Shown here in pieces: positions 14,383 through 22,253 of a stretch of DNA of 29,857 bases. Position numbers and translations under genes: made by a program. This DNA is from a virus: the IMG/VR virus record IMGVR_UViG_3300027779_000107, positions 1 through 29,857 of that record; one strand, 5' to 3'. Numbering within the stretch: the stretch's first letter is position 1; the number at the start of each line of letters is the position of its first letter. The notes under the pieces are model-generated. The model was not told the origin of the DNA. It was given only the letters and a program-made list of their open reading frames with translations, and searched no databases.

Positions 14383-16997
14383 AATGGAGATGTTCCTGAC
14401 GACATGGCCTCTAACTGATCTACATAACGAAATCTATCCTGAAGTTCAGTATCTCCTCTAGTTGCATTAAATCTGATAGCAAATGTCTGAGAGTTTGTAA
14501 GGTTTAGTTTAGATTTAGATTCTTCAATGATTTCAGTATTGTTAAAGTTGGTACGTTTAGTTGCTGCTAGTAAAGAAATATTTTGATATAATCCTACACC
14601 TGAAAATCCTGCTGCGTGAGCTTTACCCAAAGTAGTTGAGGAGAATCCTACTGCACTTTTAGCTGTATTTATTAATGATACATATTGACCTGCTATACCT
14701 GATACTGCACCTAATACTTCATGTGCTTGTTGCATATTATACTCTGATCGTATATCAACATCTGGAATTTCTTTAATCATAGCCATCCATTCAGGCATAC
14801 TTTTTATTCCCATTCTTATTGCTTCGGCAATAGTATCTGATCCAGGTATTCCTGTCATTCTCTTATTTCGTAATAAATTTCTATGACCACTACTATAAAT
14901 TATTCGACCACCTTTTAATGCATTTATAGTATTGAGCATTAATCCTCCTAATCCATTTACAAATGAATCTCCTCTTGCATTAGATGTACGATTATTTCTT
15001 AATGTTTGTGCATTTCTAGCATCCCATCTTGTTGAACCTCTTGTTTCTGATACTGATGCTCCTGCTGCTATTGCTGATTGTGTAAATCCTGTACCACCTG
15101 CTGATACATTATATTCAAATCCATTTACATTTCTTGCTTTATTAAATGTAATTTGATTAAATGGTATAAATTCTCCATTTCTAAAATATCCTTCTCTTGC
15201 CAAATTATCTTTACTTTTTTTGAAAGCATCTGGACCTAATGCCTCAGCTTGTAATCGTGATAATTCTGCTACAAGATTTGAATCCATTCCAGCACCATAT
15301 CTTTCGCCTATTCTTGCTATCATTTCTCCACCAAATCCTGCATAGAATGTTCTTGTACCTATCTTGCTATAGTCAGTTCCTAACTTGAATTTTCCTACTC
15401 CCTTTGCTATAAATGGAGAGGATCTAGCAATTAGATTTCCTGGTGCAAATGGATCGTCACTTACTTCTCTGATTGACTTATATCCTGAATTATCATGTTT
15501 TAAGTCAGCAAAAGTAATATGTTTGCCTTCTTTTGCTTTGGTAAAATTAGTTGCATCATCTGATATTGATCCTAACCATTTACCGTAACTTTGTGCTTTA
15601 AATTCATCTCCGTTTGTTAGTGCTTGATCAGTTAATTTAATTAATTCTAATGCTTGATCTCGGACATTTAATGCTCCAAAGTTTGCTTTTTCTTGAAATG
15701 ATCCAAATGGATCTGCTATGAAAGGTTGTTGTGCTGAACCTGTAGAGGATGTTGCTACACCTGTACTTACAGAAGGATTCACATTAGATTGCCCTACATT
15801 AGATGTTCTTTCTCCTGATGGAGCTATTGCTGCTGGTAATGTTGATGATACTGAGCCACCTGAATATGACGGACCTGATCCTTGTTGTGCTATTCCTCCT
15901 GCTGTTGTCGGAAGCCCTCCTCCAACAGAGGGCGAGCTAAAACCCAGCCGTTGTTGAGTTATGCGAATCTGTGCTGCTAGGTCTCCACTTTGGGCTGCTG
16001 CCACTTCTTGTAATTTTAGATAGTTCTCCATTGGAGTTGATAATTTTTTATATGATGATGCTAATCCTTCATTTGCTGCTGTCAAGTCTAATGCTGCATC
16101 TCTTTCTTGTTCCATTAATTTAAGATGATCATCTTCTACTCCAAGTAATCCATTTATTGTATCTTTAATTCCTCCCAAATTTGTTTCATATGCTACCATA
16201 GCAGCAGATATACCAATGAATATTAATCCTATTGGACCTAATGCTATTTTCAAGGCGTGAAGTGCAAATGTATGTAATCTTACTGCTATAGTTGCAAATG
16301 AAAATCCTATTTTAGTTCCTCCTAATCCTACTGCTAATCCTGTCATTGATGTTCGTGCTGCGATATTTGCTCTAACATTATCCCACGTAGCAAATGTTAA
16401 TAATTTTACTGCTACTACTTTTGCTTTTGTTAATAATATATTACTTCTATCTAAAATTGCTATTGTTTGCATTGAAGATATGGTAACGTTTGCTATATTT
16501 GTTGCAAATAACATATAAATATCATTAACTGCTGCTTGTTCAATTCCCTGCTTCTCTGTCTTTACGGTAAGATCTGCTTTTGCAGTTGCTATCTCTCTAG
16601 TAATATTAATATCTTTCTGGGTTCCTGCTAATCCTTGTTGTCTTAAAGTGTTCTGTCTTTCTATTTTATTTGCTAATAAATCCTCTGCTCTTGCTACTGC
16701 AATAACTGACATCTTTGCTCTGTTGTTAGCCCTGTCTAAATTAGATATAGAAGTATAAGTTTGTACTAATGCTGTTGATAAGTTTAATGCTCCTTGAGTT
16801 GCTGTCTGGAAATTAACGGCTGCTGCTGCTGTTTGTTGTCCTGTCTTGGCTGAAGCAGTTCCTAATTGTGTCATACCTGTTGCTGCTTGACCTGATTTTC
16901 TCTGTATATCTTCTAAAATCTTTATAGCTTGTCGACCTTTTATAGTCATTTGGGTTAAGTCTATTCTAAACTTAAATGTTACATTATCTCTAGCCAT
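14379..16997 (-). CDS. Tail tape measure protein
   Basis: At 872 residues it is the longest protein. The N-terminal 180 residues are helical and A/Q/T-rich (RQAIKILEDIQRKSGQAATG). A hydrophobic region at about 195-275 includes LKIALGPIGLIFIGISAAMV, typical of tape measures that insert in the host membrane. A Gly/Ser/Thr-rich stretch follows near 350-440, and the C-terminal half has more mixed composition. Length would suit a tail of roughly 120-130 nm at 1.5 angstrom per residue. The ACTTCT promoter at 17018-17030 drives it with the hub and LamG genes. Confidence 0.9.
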   Translation of the reverse strand: MARDNVTFKFRIDLTQMTIKGRQAIKILEDIQRKSGQAATGMTQLGTASAKTGQQTAAAAVNFQTATQGALNLSTALVQTYTSISNLDRANNRAKMSVIAVARAEDLLANKIERQNTLRQQGLAGTQKDINITREIATAKADLTVKTEKQGIEQAAVNDIYMLFATNIANVTISSMQTIAILDRSNILLTKAKVVAVKLLTFATWDNVRANIAARTSMTGLAVGLGGTKIGFSFATIAVRLHTFALHALKIALGPIGLIFIGISAAMVAYETNLGGIKDTINGLLGVEDDHLKLMEQERDAALDLTAANEGLASSYKKLSTPMENYLKLQEVAAAQSGDLAAQIRITQQRLGFSSPSVGGGLPTTAGGIAQQGSGPSYSGGSVSSTLPAAIAPSGERTSNVGQSNVNPSVSTGVATSSTGSAQQPFIADPFGSFQEKANFGALNVRDQALELIKLTDQALTNGDEFKAQSYGKWLGSISDDATNFTKAKEGKHITFADLKHDNSGYKSIREVSDDPFAPGNLIARSSPFIAKGVGKFKLGTDYSKIGTRTFYAGFGGEMIARIGERYGAGMDSNLVAELSRLQAEALGPDAFKKSKDNLAREGYFRNGEFIPFNQITFNKARNVNGFEYNVSAGGTGFTQSAIAAGASVSETRGSTRWDARNAQTLRNNRTSNARGDSFVNGLGGLMLNTINALKGGRIIYSSGHRNLLRNKRMTGIPGSDTIAEAIRMGIKSMPEWMAMIKEIPDVDIRSEYNMQQAHEVLGAVSGIAGQYVSLINTAKSAVGFSSTTLGKAHAAGFSGVGLYQNISLLAATKRTNFNNTEIIEESKSKLNLTNSQTFAIRFNATRGDTELQDRFRYVDQLEAMSSGTSPL

Positions 16998-17017
16998 AGT
17001 TGATATTCCTTAAAAAT

Positions 17018-17030
17018 GATATAGAGAAGT
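17018..17030 (-). promoter_or_regulatory. ACTTCT promoter for the tape measure operon
   Basis: The minus strand reads ACTTCTCTATATC, 28 bases from the ATG end at 16997. It starts at the TAA stop of the upstream gp10-like gene (TAATACTTCT). Confidence 0.8.
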
Positions 17031-17031
17031 A

Positions 17032-17586
17032 TTATCCTACTTTAACATCTTTTCTTGCAGGATTTATTGATTTACCTCTTCTACGTCTGAGAGATAATCT
17101 ACGCTTTAATTGCCTTCTACCTGTTCCTGCTCTTACTAATGTTGCTCTACCTGCAAATGATATACCACCTTTGAATCCTGCTGAGGTTCTTCCTACCTGT
17201 TGCATCCTTCTATTCTTTCCTCCAGGAAGTTTCCTAAAGAACTCATGTGATTCTGCTAATGCTAATTCTAATCTAGCCATGACCATATTATCTACTTGAT
17301 GATTAATCCTAGATATGAATGGGTTTGGAATGTGACGTATAGTACCCATTGTAATAAATGATATAAGGTCCTGTTGATCGTTCATAATAGTTACTTCATT
17401 CTCACTTTGTTGTAATACCCATCCCTCTCTTAATGCTCCTGTATCAACTGGAGTATTCATTTTAAGTAACTCTAATGATTCTACACCTATCATATTCAAG
17501 AATCTATATTTTATATCCTTACCTGTAAATTTAAATTTATTAAATTTATTTTGTATCTCTTTTAATCCTTCAATGTCTATTGGCAT
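17032..17586 (-). CDS. HK97 gp10-like tail/head-tail protein with basic C-terminus
   Basis: The N-terminal half has LLKMNTPVDTGALREGWVLQ followed by a beta stretch and GTIRHIPNPFI, the signature of HK97-gp10/tail-completion proteins. The C-terminal 60 residues are very rich in R, K and G (GKNRRMQQVGRTSAGFKGG, ending in an arginine-rich tail), an addition not typical of the family that may bind nucleic acid or an acidic partner. The start codon lies inside the C-terminus of the frameshift extension, so the genes overlap by about 17 bases. Confidence 0.75.
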   Translation of the reverse strand: MPIDIEGLKEIQNKFNKFKFTGKDIKYRFLNMIGVESLELLKMNTPVDTGALREGWVLQQSENEVTIMNDQQDLISFITMGTIRHIPNPFISRINHQVDNMVMARLELALAESHEFFRKLPGGKNRRMQQVGRTSAGFKGGISFAGRATLVRAGTGRRQLKRRLSLRRRRGKSINPARKDVKVG

Positions 17587-17833
17587 TATCTAATTCTTCT
17601 TCTTGTTGTAATATAGATAGTATATTTTGTATCTCTAATAATTTATCCATTCCTAACTCTTTTTTAAGTTCAAAGACTTCTTTCCAAGTTCCAAATCCGT
17701 TACGAACTAGAGATATTAATGGTACTAACTCTCTGAGTTCTGGGTAGTCTCTGTAAGCTTGTTCTCTCTCTTTAGGATCTCTGGATCGTATAAAACGAAT
17801 AGCTTGGCTCTTTCTATCGTTCCAAGTGTTGCT
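17570..17833 (-). CDS. Frameshift extension of tail chaperone (GT-like T domain)
   Basis: After a -1 slip on T TTT TTA (17833-17839) the frame is open for 87 codons, from AGC at 17833 to TGA at 17570-17572. The extension contains RSRDPKEREQAYRDYPELRE, LVRNGFGTWKEVFELKKELG and an acidic end. It is protein-like, with amphipathic helices and no stop, unlike the 35-residue zero-frame tail. The full fusion would be about 184 residues against 132 without the shift, the size relation seen for lambda gpG/gpGT. It lies between the tail tube and the tape measure, as expected, though a gp10-like gene intervenes. Confidence 0.72.
   Translation of the reverse strand, partial: SNTWNDRKSQAIRFIRSRDPKEREQAYRDYPELRELVPLISLVRNGFGTWKEVFELKKELGMDKLLEIQNILSILQQEEELDNANRH
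17696..17706. repeat. Near copy of the palindrome, TCCGTTACGAA
   Basis: One mismatch to TTCGTTACGAA. It lies inside the frameshift extension of the tail chaperone. Confidence 0.4.
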
Positions 17834-18123
17834 AAAAAAGTGTATACCTCTGCCATTAATTCTCTAAACTCTGGTTCTGATATTCCAGTATCTAATATAT
17901 CATCCATACTTTTACCTAACCCAATATCACAAGTTTTAGTCCACCATTCATCATCTGCTGCTAATGCTTCTGTTTGTGTAATATCTCCTTTTTCCTCTCT
18001 TTCTGCTGCCCATTTTACTTTATCCCTAAACCATTTCATATCTTTCATAGAAGTATTTTCTATAACAGGAATCTCTAAATCTTTAATAACCCATACCTTT
18101 TTATCTACGTTTAAAAATACCAT
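17725..18123 (-). CDS. Tail assembly chaperone (gpG-like)
   Basis: A 132-residue acidic, mostly helical protein directly behind the tail tube gene, the standard place for the siphovirus tail chaperone. Residues 60-97 (AADDEWWTKTCDIGLGKSMD onward) are helix-rich, and codons TTT TTA at residues 96-97 form the slippery site. The zero-frame end, after residue 97, finishes in a T/S/N/E-rich tail (KLTETTQNSES). The start ATG fits the TATA box at 18144-18158. It would bind the tape measure and recruit tube subunits. Confidence 0.8.
   Translation of the reverse strand: MVFLNVDKKVWVIKDLEIPVIENTSMKDMKWFRDKVKWAAEREEKGDITQTEALAADDEWWTKTCDIGLGKSMDDILDTGISEPEFRELMAEVYTFLATLGTIERAKLFVLYDPEILKRENKLTETTQNSES
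17833..17839 (-). promoter_or_regulatory. -1 ribosomal frameshift heptamer T TTT TTA
   Basis: In the zero frame the codons are ACT TTT TTA GCA, giving the X XXY YYZ form. Six bases downstream, CTTGG (17822-17826) can pair with CCAAG (17803-17807) around a 14-base loop, a weak hairpin at a suitable distance to promote slippage. Confidence 0.75.
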
Positions 18124-18143
18124 ATGATTCGTTTAAATTTTTA

Positions 18144-18158
18144 GTATTTAAATCTATA
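18144..18158 (-). promoter_or_regulatory. TATA promoter TATAGATTTAAATAC for the chaperone
   Basis: The 15-mer is identical to the one at 20910-20924. It lies 21 bases before the ATG at 18123 and overlaps the stop codon of the tail tube gene. Confidence 0.65.
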
Positions 18159-19086
18159 GGTTAGTACAGGATTCTGCTCTACAGGTAATGGATTCAATGA
18201 GTGCATCTGCTGAACCAGCAGCATGAGTATATGAGTAATCTGTGATAACAGAGTTTGCATATGTTAATGTTACTGATCCTGCTGAATTGAATTTGTAACT
18301 TGCTGCATCTGCATCTTTGGATTCATATAATGTGTATAATGCTGTTTCACTTGAAGCGGTGCCAGAGAATACATCTGCTGTAAATGTGATTCCTCTATCA
18401 GTTGCTTTAGTATAAGTGATATCAGTTTCCCCATTAACTGCCATTACTGCCATGTTTCTATTAACTGTTGTACTGAATGATCTCTCTCCATATGATACAG
18501 AGTTGTAAGTGAATGGACTTCCTCCACCATCAGAGTGTACGATTGGAGATGATGTAGTCTCTGCTGATTGGTACACTGGAGTTCCTCCATCTCCTGTTGA
18601 TGTTGCTGGTACTGTAATGTCTTTACAGATAAAGGTCATGTTTTGATCCCACATACCTCTTGATACAGATAGAGTTCCTGATGTTGGTCTACATCCTCTC
18701 ATATGTTGATAATATTCTGTACCGTTTAAGTTAAATGAATATGTAAATGATAATGAACTGTCTGGGGATAATGCTCCTGTACCAGAACTATTCCATAGAT
18801 ATTTCCATAATGTTAAATCTATAGGGTTGTTTCTAAGTGTAAATGCGTATAATGATTGTGTCTTTACTGCATCAATAACATCTTCTGATCCTAATACTGC
18901 GACATCCATATGCTGAACATCTGGTTGAATGTTAATTTCTGTATTATTACCTACTATAGCAAAGGTTGATGAAGAAGGTGTTACTCCGTATAATGCTGGA
19001 GAAGTTACTGAATTTCCTTCAGTTACGAATTGTAATTCTTTTACTATATCTCGTTTAGTTGTAACGTTATGTGCTGAAACTACCAT
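18154..19086 (-). CDS. Major tail tube protein
   Basis: The 310-residue protein is beta-rich with T/S/G-rich loops. It has an N-terminal arm (KRDIVKELQFVTEGNSVTSP), a central region containing YYQHMRGCRPTSGTLSVSRG and a C-terminal half resembling an added Ig-like or second tube-type domain (GITFTADVFSGTASSETALY). This fits phage tail-tube proteins of the Phage_tube/T4 gp19-like fold. Its place between connector and chaperone genes supports the call. It has its own ACTTCT promoter, as expected for an abundant protein. Confidence 0.8.
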   Translation of the reverse strand: MVVSAHNVTTKRDIVKELQFVTEGNSVTSPALYGVTPSSSTFAIVGNNTEINIQPDVQHMDVAVLGSEDVIDAVKTQSLYAFTLRNNPIDLTLWKYLWNSSGTGALSPDSSLSFTYSFNLNGTEYYQHMRGCRPTSGTLSVSRGMWDQNMTFICKDITVPATSTGDGGTPVYQSAETTSSPIVHSDGGGSPFTYNSVSYGERSFSTTVNRNMAVMAVNGETDITYTKATDRGITFTADVFSGTASSETALYTLYESKDADAASYKFNSAGSVTLTYANSVITDYSYTHAAGSADALIESITCRAESCTNL

Positions 19087-19107
19087 AGTTTAGTCTTGTA
19101 AAAATTT

Positions 19108-19120
19108 GATATAAAGAAGT
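19108..19120 (-). promoter_or_regulatory. ACTTCT promoter for the tail tube gene
   Basis: The minus strand reads ACTTCTTTATATC, 29 bases from the ATG end at 19086 and immediately after the upstream TAA stop. Confidence 0.8.
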
Positions 19121-19121
19121 A

Positions 19122-19640
19122 TTAAGTTTTGATCTTAAAGTAAATCATCTTTAGTTCTGCTTGAGAAGTAGGTGTCTGATCTACTGAATCCTCAGGTTCT
19201 AAGCGTTCAAACTCTGGTTCTGCATCTTCAAAGAAAGCCACTTCTGATGCTGCTCCATCACTCTTGTTTAATCTAGTTGATCCATTTGGCCTATTCTCCC
19301 ATAGTATTCTTTGAACCTCATCTTCCATATCTAATAGAACTTGTAGTGATTCTCCTTGAATCTCTATGAAACAAGTACAAACCCATGCGTGTTTATCATC
19401 TCCATTAACTTCAAAATCCTCTCCATCATATTTTGTTCTTGATGAATAATTAACTCTAATTTCATTTATAAATGATCCATCAGGTCTTGCTAATTGGTCT
19501 GGTTCATTTGTATCTGCTGCAAAATATGGAGTTATTGTTCCTGTAATGTTACTTGCTGTCCAATTATCAGATATTAAATCTGCTACTGTTTTATCAAGAT
19601 TCTCTCTAGATCCTGATAAATTTGTGAATGTGATTGTCAT
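19122..19640 (-). CDS. Probable tail terminator / head-tail joining protein
   Basis: The 172-residue product has an N-terminal alpha/beta part with VNYSSRTKYDGEDFEVNGDD, an ESLQVLLDMEDEVQRILWEN helix and a long acidic C-terminal stretch ending in a beta strand (LKMIYFKIKT). Size, fold pattern and location directly ahead of the tail tube match tail terminators (gpU-like). The ATG overlaps the stop of the upstream connector gene (TAATG). Confidence 0.65.
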   Translation of the reverse strand: MTITFTNLSGSRENLDKTVADLISDNWTASNITGTITPYFAADTNEPDQLARPDGSFINEIRVNYSSRTKYDGEDFEVNGDDKHAWVCTCFIEIQGESLQVLLDMEDEVQRILWENRPNGSTRLNKSDGAASEVAFFEDAEPEFERLEPEDSVDQTPTSQAELKMIYFKIKT

Positions 19641-19966
19641 TACGTGTACCAGACATTACCCCATCTTGATTGATCTTCAGGTGCTTGATTCATATAAGAT
19701 CCGAGTAATACTTTTACCATATCATAAATCTGCATTGTACTTAATGATGTTCTACCACCCAAGTTTCTTAATATCTCTGAACCTGTTAAATTGGCTATTG
19801 AGTCAATAGCAGTAGGTACAGTTGAAAAATCACTATTTCTATTTAATATTAAATTAATGATATCTGTTACTGAGTTTTGTATGGAAGTTACTGTTGCTGG
19901 TGTACTGGATTTCGTTCCTCCCCATGCCAACTTCTCTATTTCATCAGTCGAACCATACTTTGTCAT
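19640..19966 (-). CDS. Probable head-tail connector protein
   Basis: A helical protein of about 108 residues (VTDIINLILNRNSDFSTVPT, ILRNLGGRTSLSTMQIYDMV) in the connector position between head and tail genes. I placed the start at the ATG at 19966 because the ACTTCT element then sits 29 bases away, like the other promoters; an ATG at 19972 is also possible. The helical size suits a gp6-like adaptor, but the sequence alone does not prove it. Confidence 0.6.
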   Translation of the reverse strand: MTKYGSTDEIEKLAWGGTKSSTPATVTSIQNSVTDIINLILNRNSDFSTVPTAIDSIANLTGSEILRNLGGRTSLSTMQIYDMVKVLLGSYMNQAPEDQSRWGNVWYT

Positions 19967-19973
19967 AATCATA

Positions 19974-19984
19974 GTTATATAGAC
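19974..19984 (+). promoter_or_regulatory. TATA promoter for the 20005 plus-strand gene
   Basis: GTTATATAGAC lies 20 bases before the ATG at 20005, so a leaderless transcript is expected. It overlaps the minus-strand promoter region of 19640-19966. Confidence 0.5.
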
Positions 19985-20000
19985 TTTAAACAATAGAAGT
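19984..20000 (-). promoter_or_regulatory. ACTTCT promoter for the connector operon
   Basis: The minus strand reads ACTTCTATTGTTTAAAG. Position 19995 is 29 bases from the chosen start at 19966. Confidence 0.7.
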
Positions 20001-20004
20001 ATTT

Positions 20005-20184
20005 ATGTCACAAATTTTTCAATTTCAAATAGGTTTGGAATGGTTTAGACAATCTAACAAGTATTTAGAGAATTTGATACAAATTAGTACCTCAGATTAC
20101 GGTAATGTAACCGTAAATAAGGAAGAAAAAGATAAATCCTTTGAGAAAGAATTTGATTATATCATACGCAATATGGGATTATAA
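20005..20184 (+). CDS. 59-residue plus-strand mini-protein
   Basis: The frame from the ATG at 20005 to TAA at 20182-20184 encodes a helical product (FQIGLEWFRQSNKYLENLIQ, then a lysine/glutamate-rich end). It ends eight bases from the stop of the convergent glycosyltransferase gene, with a T6 run following that can end transcription. It resembles the 8601-8786 gene in size and setting. Function unknown. Confidence 0.6.
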   Translation: MSQIFQFQIGLEWFRQSNKYLENLIQISTSDYGNVTVNKEEKDKSFEKEFDYIIRNMGL

Positions 20185-20192
20185 CCCCTTTT

Positions 20193-20891
20193 TTATCTAT
20201 TAGGTGTATCATCATAGTACACTCTATCTGCTATGATTCTTTCCTTAGTTCTAAATTCCTTATCATGCCACATCTCTATTCCATCTACACCTGATTGATT
20301 ATCACTATTGATTTGTCTTTTTGGATGATCTTTGAACCAGGCATACATTTGATTGATAATCTCCGTATCATCTTTATCATATAGAGAACCATGAGATATT
20401 GTATTCTCCTTTTCACTTTGTTTATGTTTATATGTATATGGTCCTTTGAATAATCTTGGCCTACTCATGGTTGTGATACCTACCATATGTTGCATTACTG
20501 GATAACACTTTTCAGGTCTATCTTGTATAGTTCGTAACGAATTGTTAAGTCTATCTGGTTTAATATCCATGTATTCATCAGAGTCACATATTATCATGTA
20601 ATCCATCTTATCTTTCTTTGCTAGTTCCCAATACTTGTTTCTCTTTTGAATCTGAGTCTTGTTATTCATATCAACAATATGTATTTTAGAATAAATGTTT
20701 TTCAGGTCCTTTAGATAATCAGAATCAGATTTCTGCTTGTCATTCCTTCCTGCATAAATACCATCAATAACATAGAATTTATCTACATAGTCATATACAA
20801 TGTCGTTGATAAAAATTTTTATTAATCCTTGAGGATCATCAAAGTAGTTTATCCCTACTCCTACTTTAAAGATAGTCTCTGATGTCAACAT
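20193..20891 (-). CDS. GT-A-fold glycosyltransferase (family 2-like)
   Basis: The 232-residue protein begins with a Rossmann-like strand and loop (FKVGVGINYFDDPQGLIKIF), then VIDGIYAGRND, and has the metal/sugar-nucleotide motif DSDEY at about 104-108 (MDYMIICDSDEYMD). It lacks a membrane segment, so it is cytoplasmic. It could glycosylate a capsid or tail protein or modify host surface sugars. It has its own promoter at 20910-20924. Confidence 0.8.
   Translation of the reverse strand: MLTSETIFKVGVGINYFDDPQGLIKIFINDIVYDYVDKFYVIDGIYAGRNDKQKSDSDYLKDLKNIYSKIHIVDMNNKTQIQKRNKYWELAKKDKMDYMIICDSDEYMDIKPDRLNNSLRTIQDRPEKCYPVMQHMVGITTMSRPRLFKGPYTYKHKQSEKENTISHGSLYDKDDTEIINQMYAWFKDHPKRQINSDNQSGVDGIEMWHDKEFRTKERIIADRVYYDDTPNR
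20531..20541. repeat. Palindrome TTCGTAACGAA, copy 4
   Basis: An exact copy inside the glycosyltransferase gene. Confidence 0.7.
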
Positions 20892-20909
20892 TGATAATGT
20901 ATTTTTTTT

Positions 20910-20924
20910 GTATTTAAATCTATA
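20910..20924 (-). promoter_or_regulatory. TATA promoter TATAGATTTAAATAC for the glycosyltransferase
   Basis: Identical over 15 bases to the element at 18144-18158, and 19 bases before the ATG at 20891. Confidence 0.65.
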
Positions 20925-20931
20925 TTAAAAG

Positions 20932-21738
20932 TTACTCACACCCAAGAAGAATACTATCTATAACAATACAATTTCTAATATTCCATGATGGCGAACTACC
21001 TAACCACCCATCTGCACCGTATATTTCCTTTAGCAATAATATCTCTGGTTGTTTTACTTCTAACATCTGTTCATTATTATTGATATTTATTATAGAAAAC
21101 ATTGATGATCTATCCATTCCATTCTCCCCTGATTTTAATGATGTTGTAATGGAATAGTGTTCTAGACCTAATGCGTGCCCCATTTCATGTAGCACCACAT
21201 TTCTTACTAAATTCGGTGTTAATATTATCTTGTTTAGAGGTATTGTGAAAGTTCCTGTACTACCTTCTCCAATCATTATCTTTGAATTATTTGATAATCT
21301 TTGATGTTCCAGGTATATATTGATGAACATATATTTATGATTTGAGTTATTGAATTGAATTGATGTAGTTCCTACTGCATTAGAGTTTTTAATCTCATTT
21401 GTCTTTTCAAAGTTAATCATTATATTGCATTGTTTATAGTCTGATGCTGATTTATGTTCATGTTCTTCCCAAGATATAACATCATGTACTTTTATATTCC
21501 AATCTCCATCTGGATATGCCTTGTTAAGTTTAATATCCCATGAGTAAATACCCATTAATGTTGCAACTTTCAATAACTCCCAATTATCTGTTGTCTCTGT
21601 TGATGGCTCGAATATACATACTGATGGCCTATCTAATTGTTTTAATTTTAAAGTCTTAAAGACATCAGCATTAACAGTAATAACACTTGATGATATGACT
21701 AAAATGAGTATAACTAATAGTATTATACCTGATAACAT
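20932..21738 (-). CDS. Membrane-anchored or secreted matrixin-like metalloprotease
   Basis: The 268-residue protein has an N-terminal hydrophobic segment (GIILLVILILVISSSVITV) that is a signal peptide or signal anchor, then a metzincin catalytic domain with HEMGHALGLEH at 184-194 (zinc ligands H184, H188, H194; base E185) and a probable Met-turn near MDRSSMFSI. Archaea have no peptidoglycan, and Nitrososphaerota are enclosed by a protein S-layer, so an exported protease is a natural candidate for lysis or entry. It follows two small membrane proteins. Alternative: a virion protease. Cysteines near the C-terminus may form a disulfide. Confidence 0.85.
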   Translation of the reverse strand: MLSGIILLVILILVISSSVITVNADVFKTLKLKQLDRPSVCIFEPSTETTDNWELLKVATLMGIYSWDIKLNKAYPDGDWNIKVHDVISWEEHEHKSASDYKQCNIMINFEKTNEIKNSNAVGTTSIQFNNSNHKYMFINIYLEHQRLSNNSKIMIGEGSTGTFTIPLNKIILTPNLVRNVVLHEMGHALGLEHYSITTSLKSGENGMDRSSMFSIININNNEQMLEVKQPEILLLKEIYGADGWLGSSPSWNIRNCIVIDSILLGCE

Positions 21739-21759
21739 AAAAAAAAGGTAGAATAAATA

Positions 21760-21774
21760 GTATTTAGATACTAT
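21760..21774 (-). promoter_or_regulatory. TATA promoter for the metalloprotease
   Basis: The minus strand reads ATAGTATCTAAATAC, a relative of TATAGATTTAAATAC, 22 bases before the ATG at 21738 and just after the stop of the two-TM protein gene. Confidence 0.55.
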
Positions 21775-21939
21775 CTACTCTTGTCTGTGTTTTACTACGT
21801 CTGCACCAACTACTAATGCTATTGGAGCAAGCAAAGCTATTGCTGTATTTAGATCTAGTGGGATTTGTCCCATAGCTGTCCACAGAGCGATAAGTCCTGT
21901 ATAAGCTCCTAATCCAAAGTACCTTAGATTTCCTGCCAT
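21775..21939 (-). CDS. 54-residue two-TM protein, holin candidate
   Basis: From the ATG at 21939 to TAG at 21775-21777 the frame encodes two hydrophobic segments: about residues 8-24 (FGLGAYTGLIALWTAM) and 31-47 (NTAIALLAPIALVVGADVV), joined by a short turn and ending KHRQE. Hairpin topology with a charged tail is that of small holins. A TATATAC box at 21961-21968 lies about 22 bases before the ATG, giving a leaderless transcript. Other small membrane roles are possible. Confidence 0.65.
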   Translation of the reverse strand: MAGNLRYFGLGAYTGLIALWTAMGQIPLDLNTAIALLAPIALVVGADVVKHRQE

Positions 21940-21978
21940 ACCAAATTCCTTTATCTTACTGTATATAACTATTGTTAT

Positions 21979-22200
21979 CTATATTACGCCTAGAGTTCGT
22001 AAAACTTCTACTGTTGTTAATCCTAATGCCATAATCACTAAAGTATAATCTCTCCTTTTTAATTTTCTATCTTGTTGTGATTGTAAATTTCCAATATGTG
22101 AATTGTATTCTGCTTCCATAGCAGATAGTCTTATACATAAATCATTTATCCTTGCTTCTATCTTGTCTAGCTTCTCGAATATACGTGCTTCGACATCCAT
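21979..22200 (-). CDS. Coiled-coil plus C-terminal TM protein, XhlA-like
   Basis: The 73-residue product has an N-terminal heptad-type helix (ARIFEKLDKIEARINDLCIR), a basic cluster (RKLKRRD) and one C-terminal membrane helix (YTLVIMALGLTTVEVL). This layout matches haemolysin XhlA-type proteins that work with holins. It starts behind the best-formed ACTTCT promoter (22221-22233). Together with 21775-21939 and the metalloprotease it forms a possible egress cassette. Confidence 0.65.
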   Translation of the reverse strand: MDVEARIFEKLDKIEARINDLCIRLSAMEAEYNSHIGNLQSQQDRKLKRRDYTLVIMALGLTTVEVLRTLGVI

Positions 22201-22220
22201 ACAAAAATGTATGGAATTAG

Positions 22221-22233
22221 TATAAATAGAAGT
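22221..22233 (-). promoter_or_regulatory. ACTTCT promoter for the membrane-protein gene
   Basis: The minus strand reads ACTTCTATTTATA, 28 bases from the ATG end at 22200, preceded by a T8 run that may also end the capsid transcript. Confidence 0.8.
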
Positions 22234-22253
22234 AAAAAAAATAAAGTAAAGTT

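Noticed and set aside
15718-15957. Plus-strand frame with proline/aspartate-rich product
   Set aside because: Antisense to the low-complexity part of the tape measure; no promoter or ribosome-binding site and no protein-like pattern.
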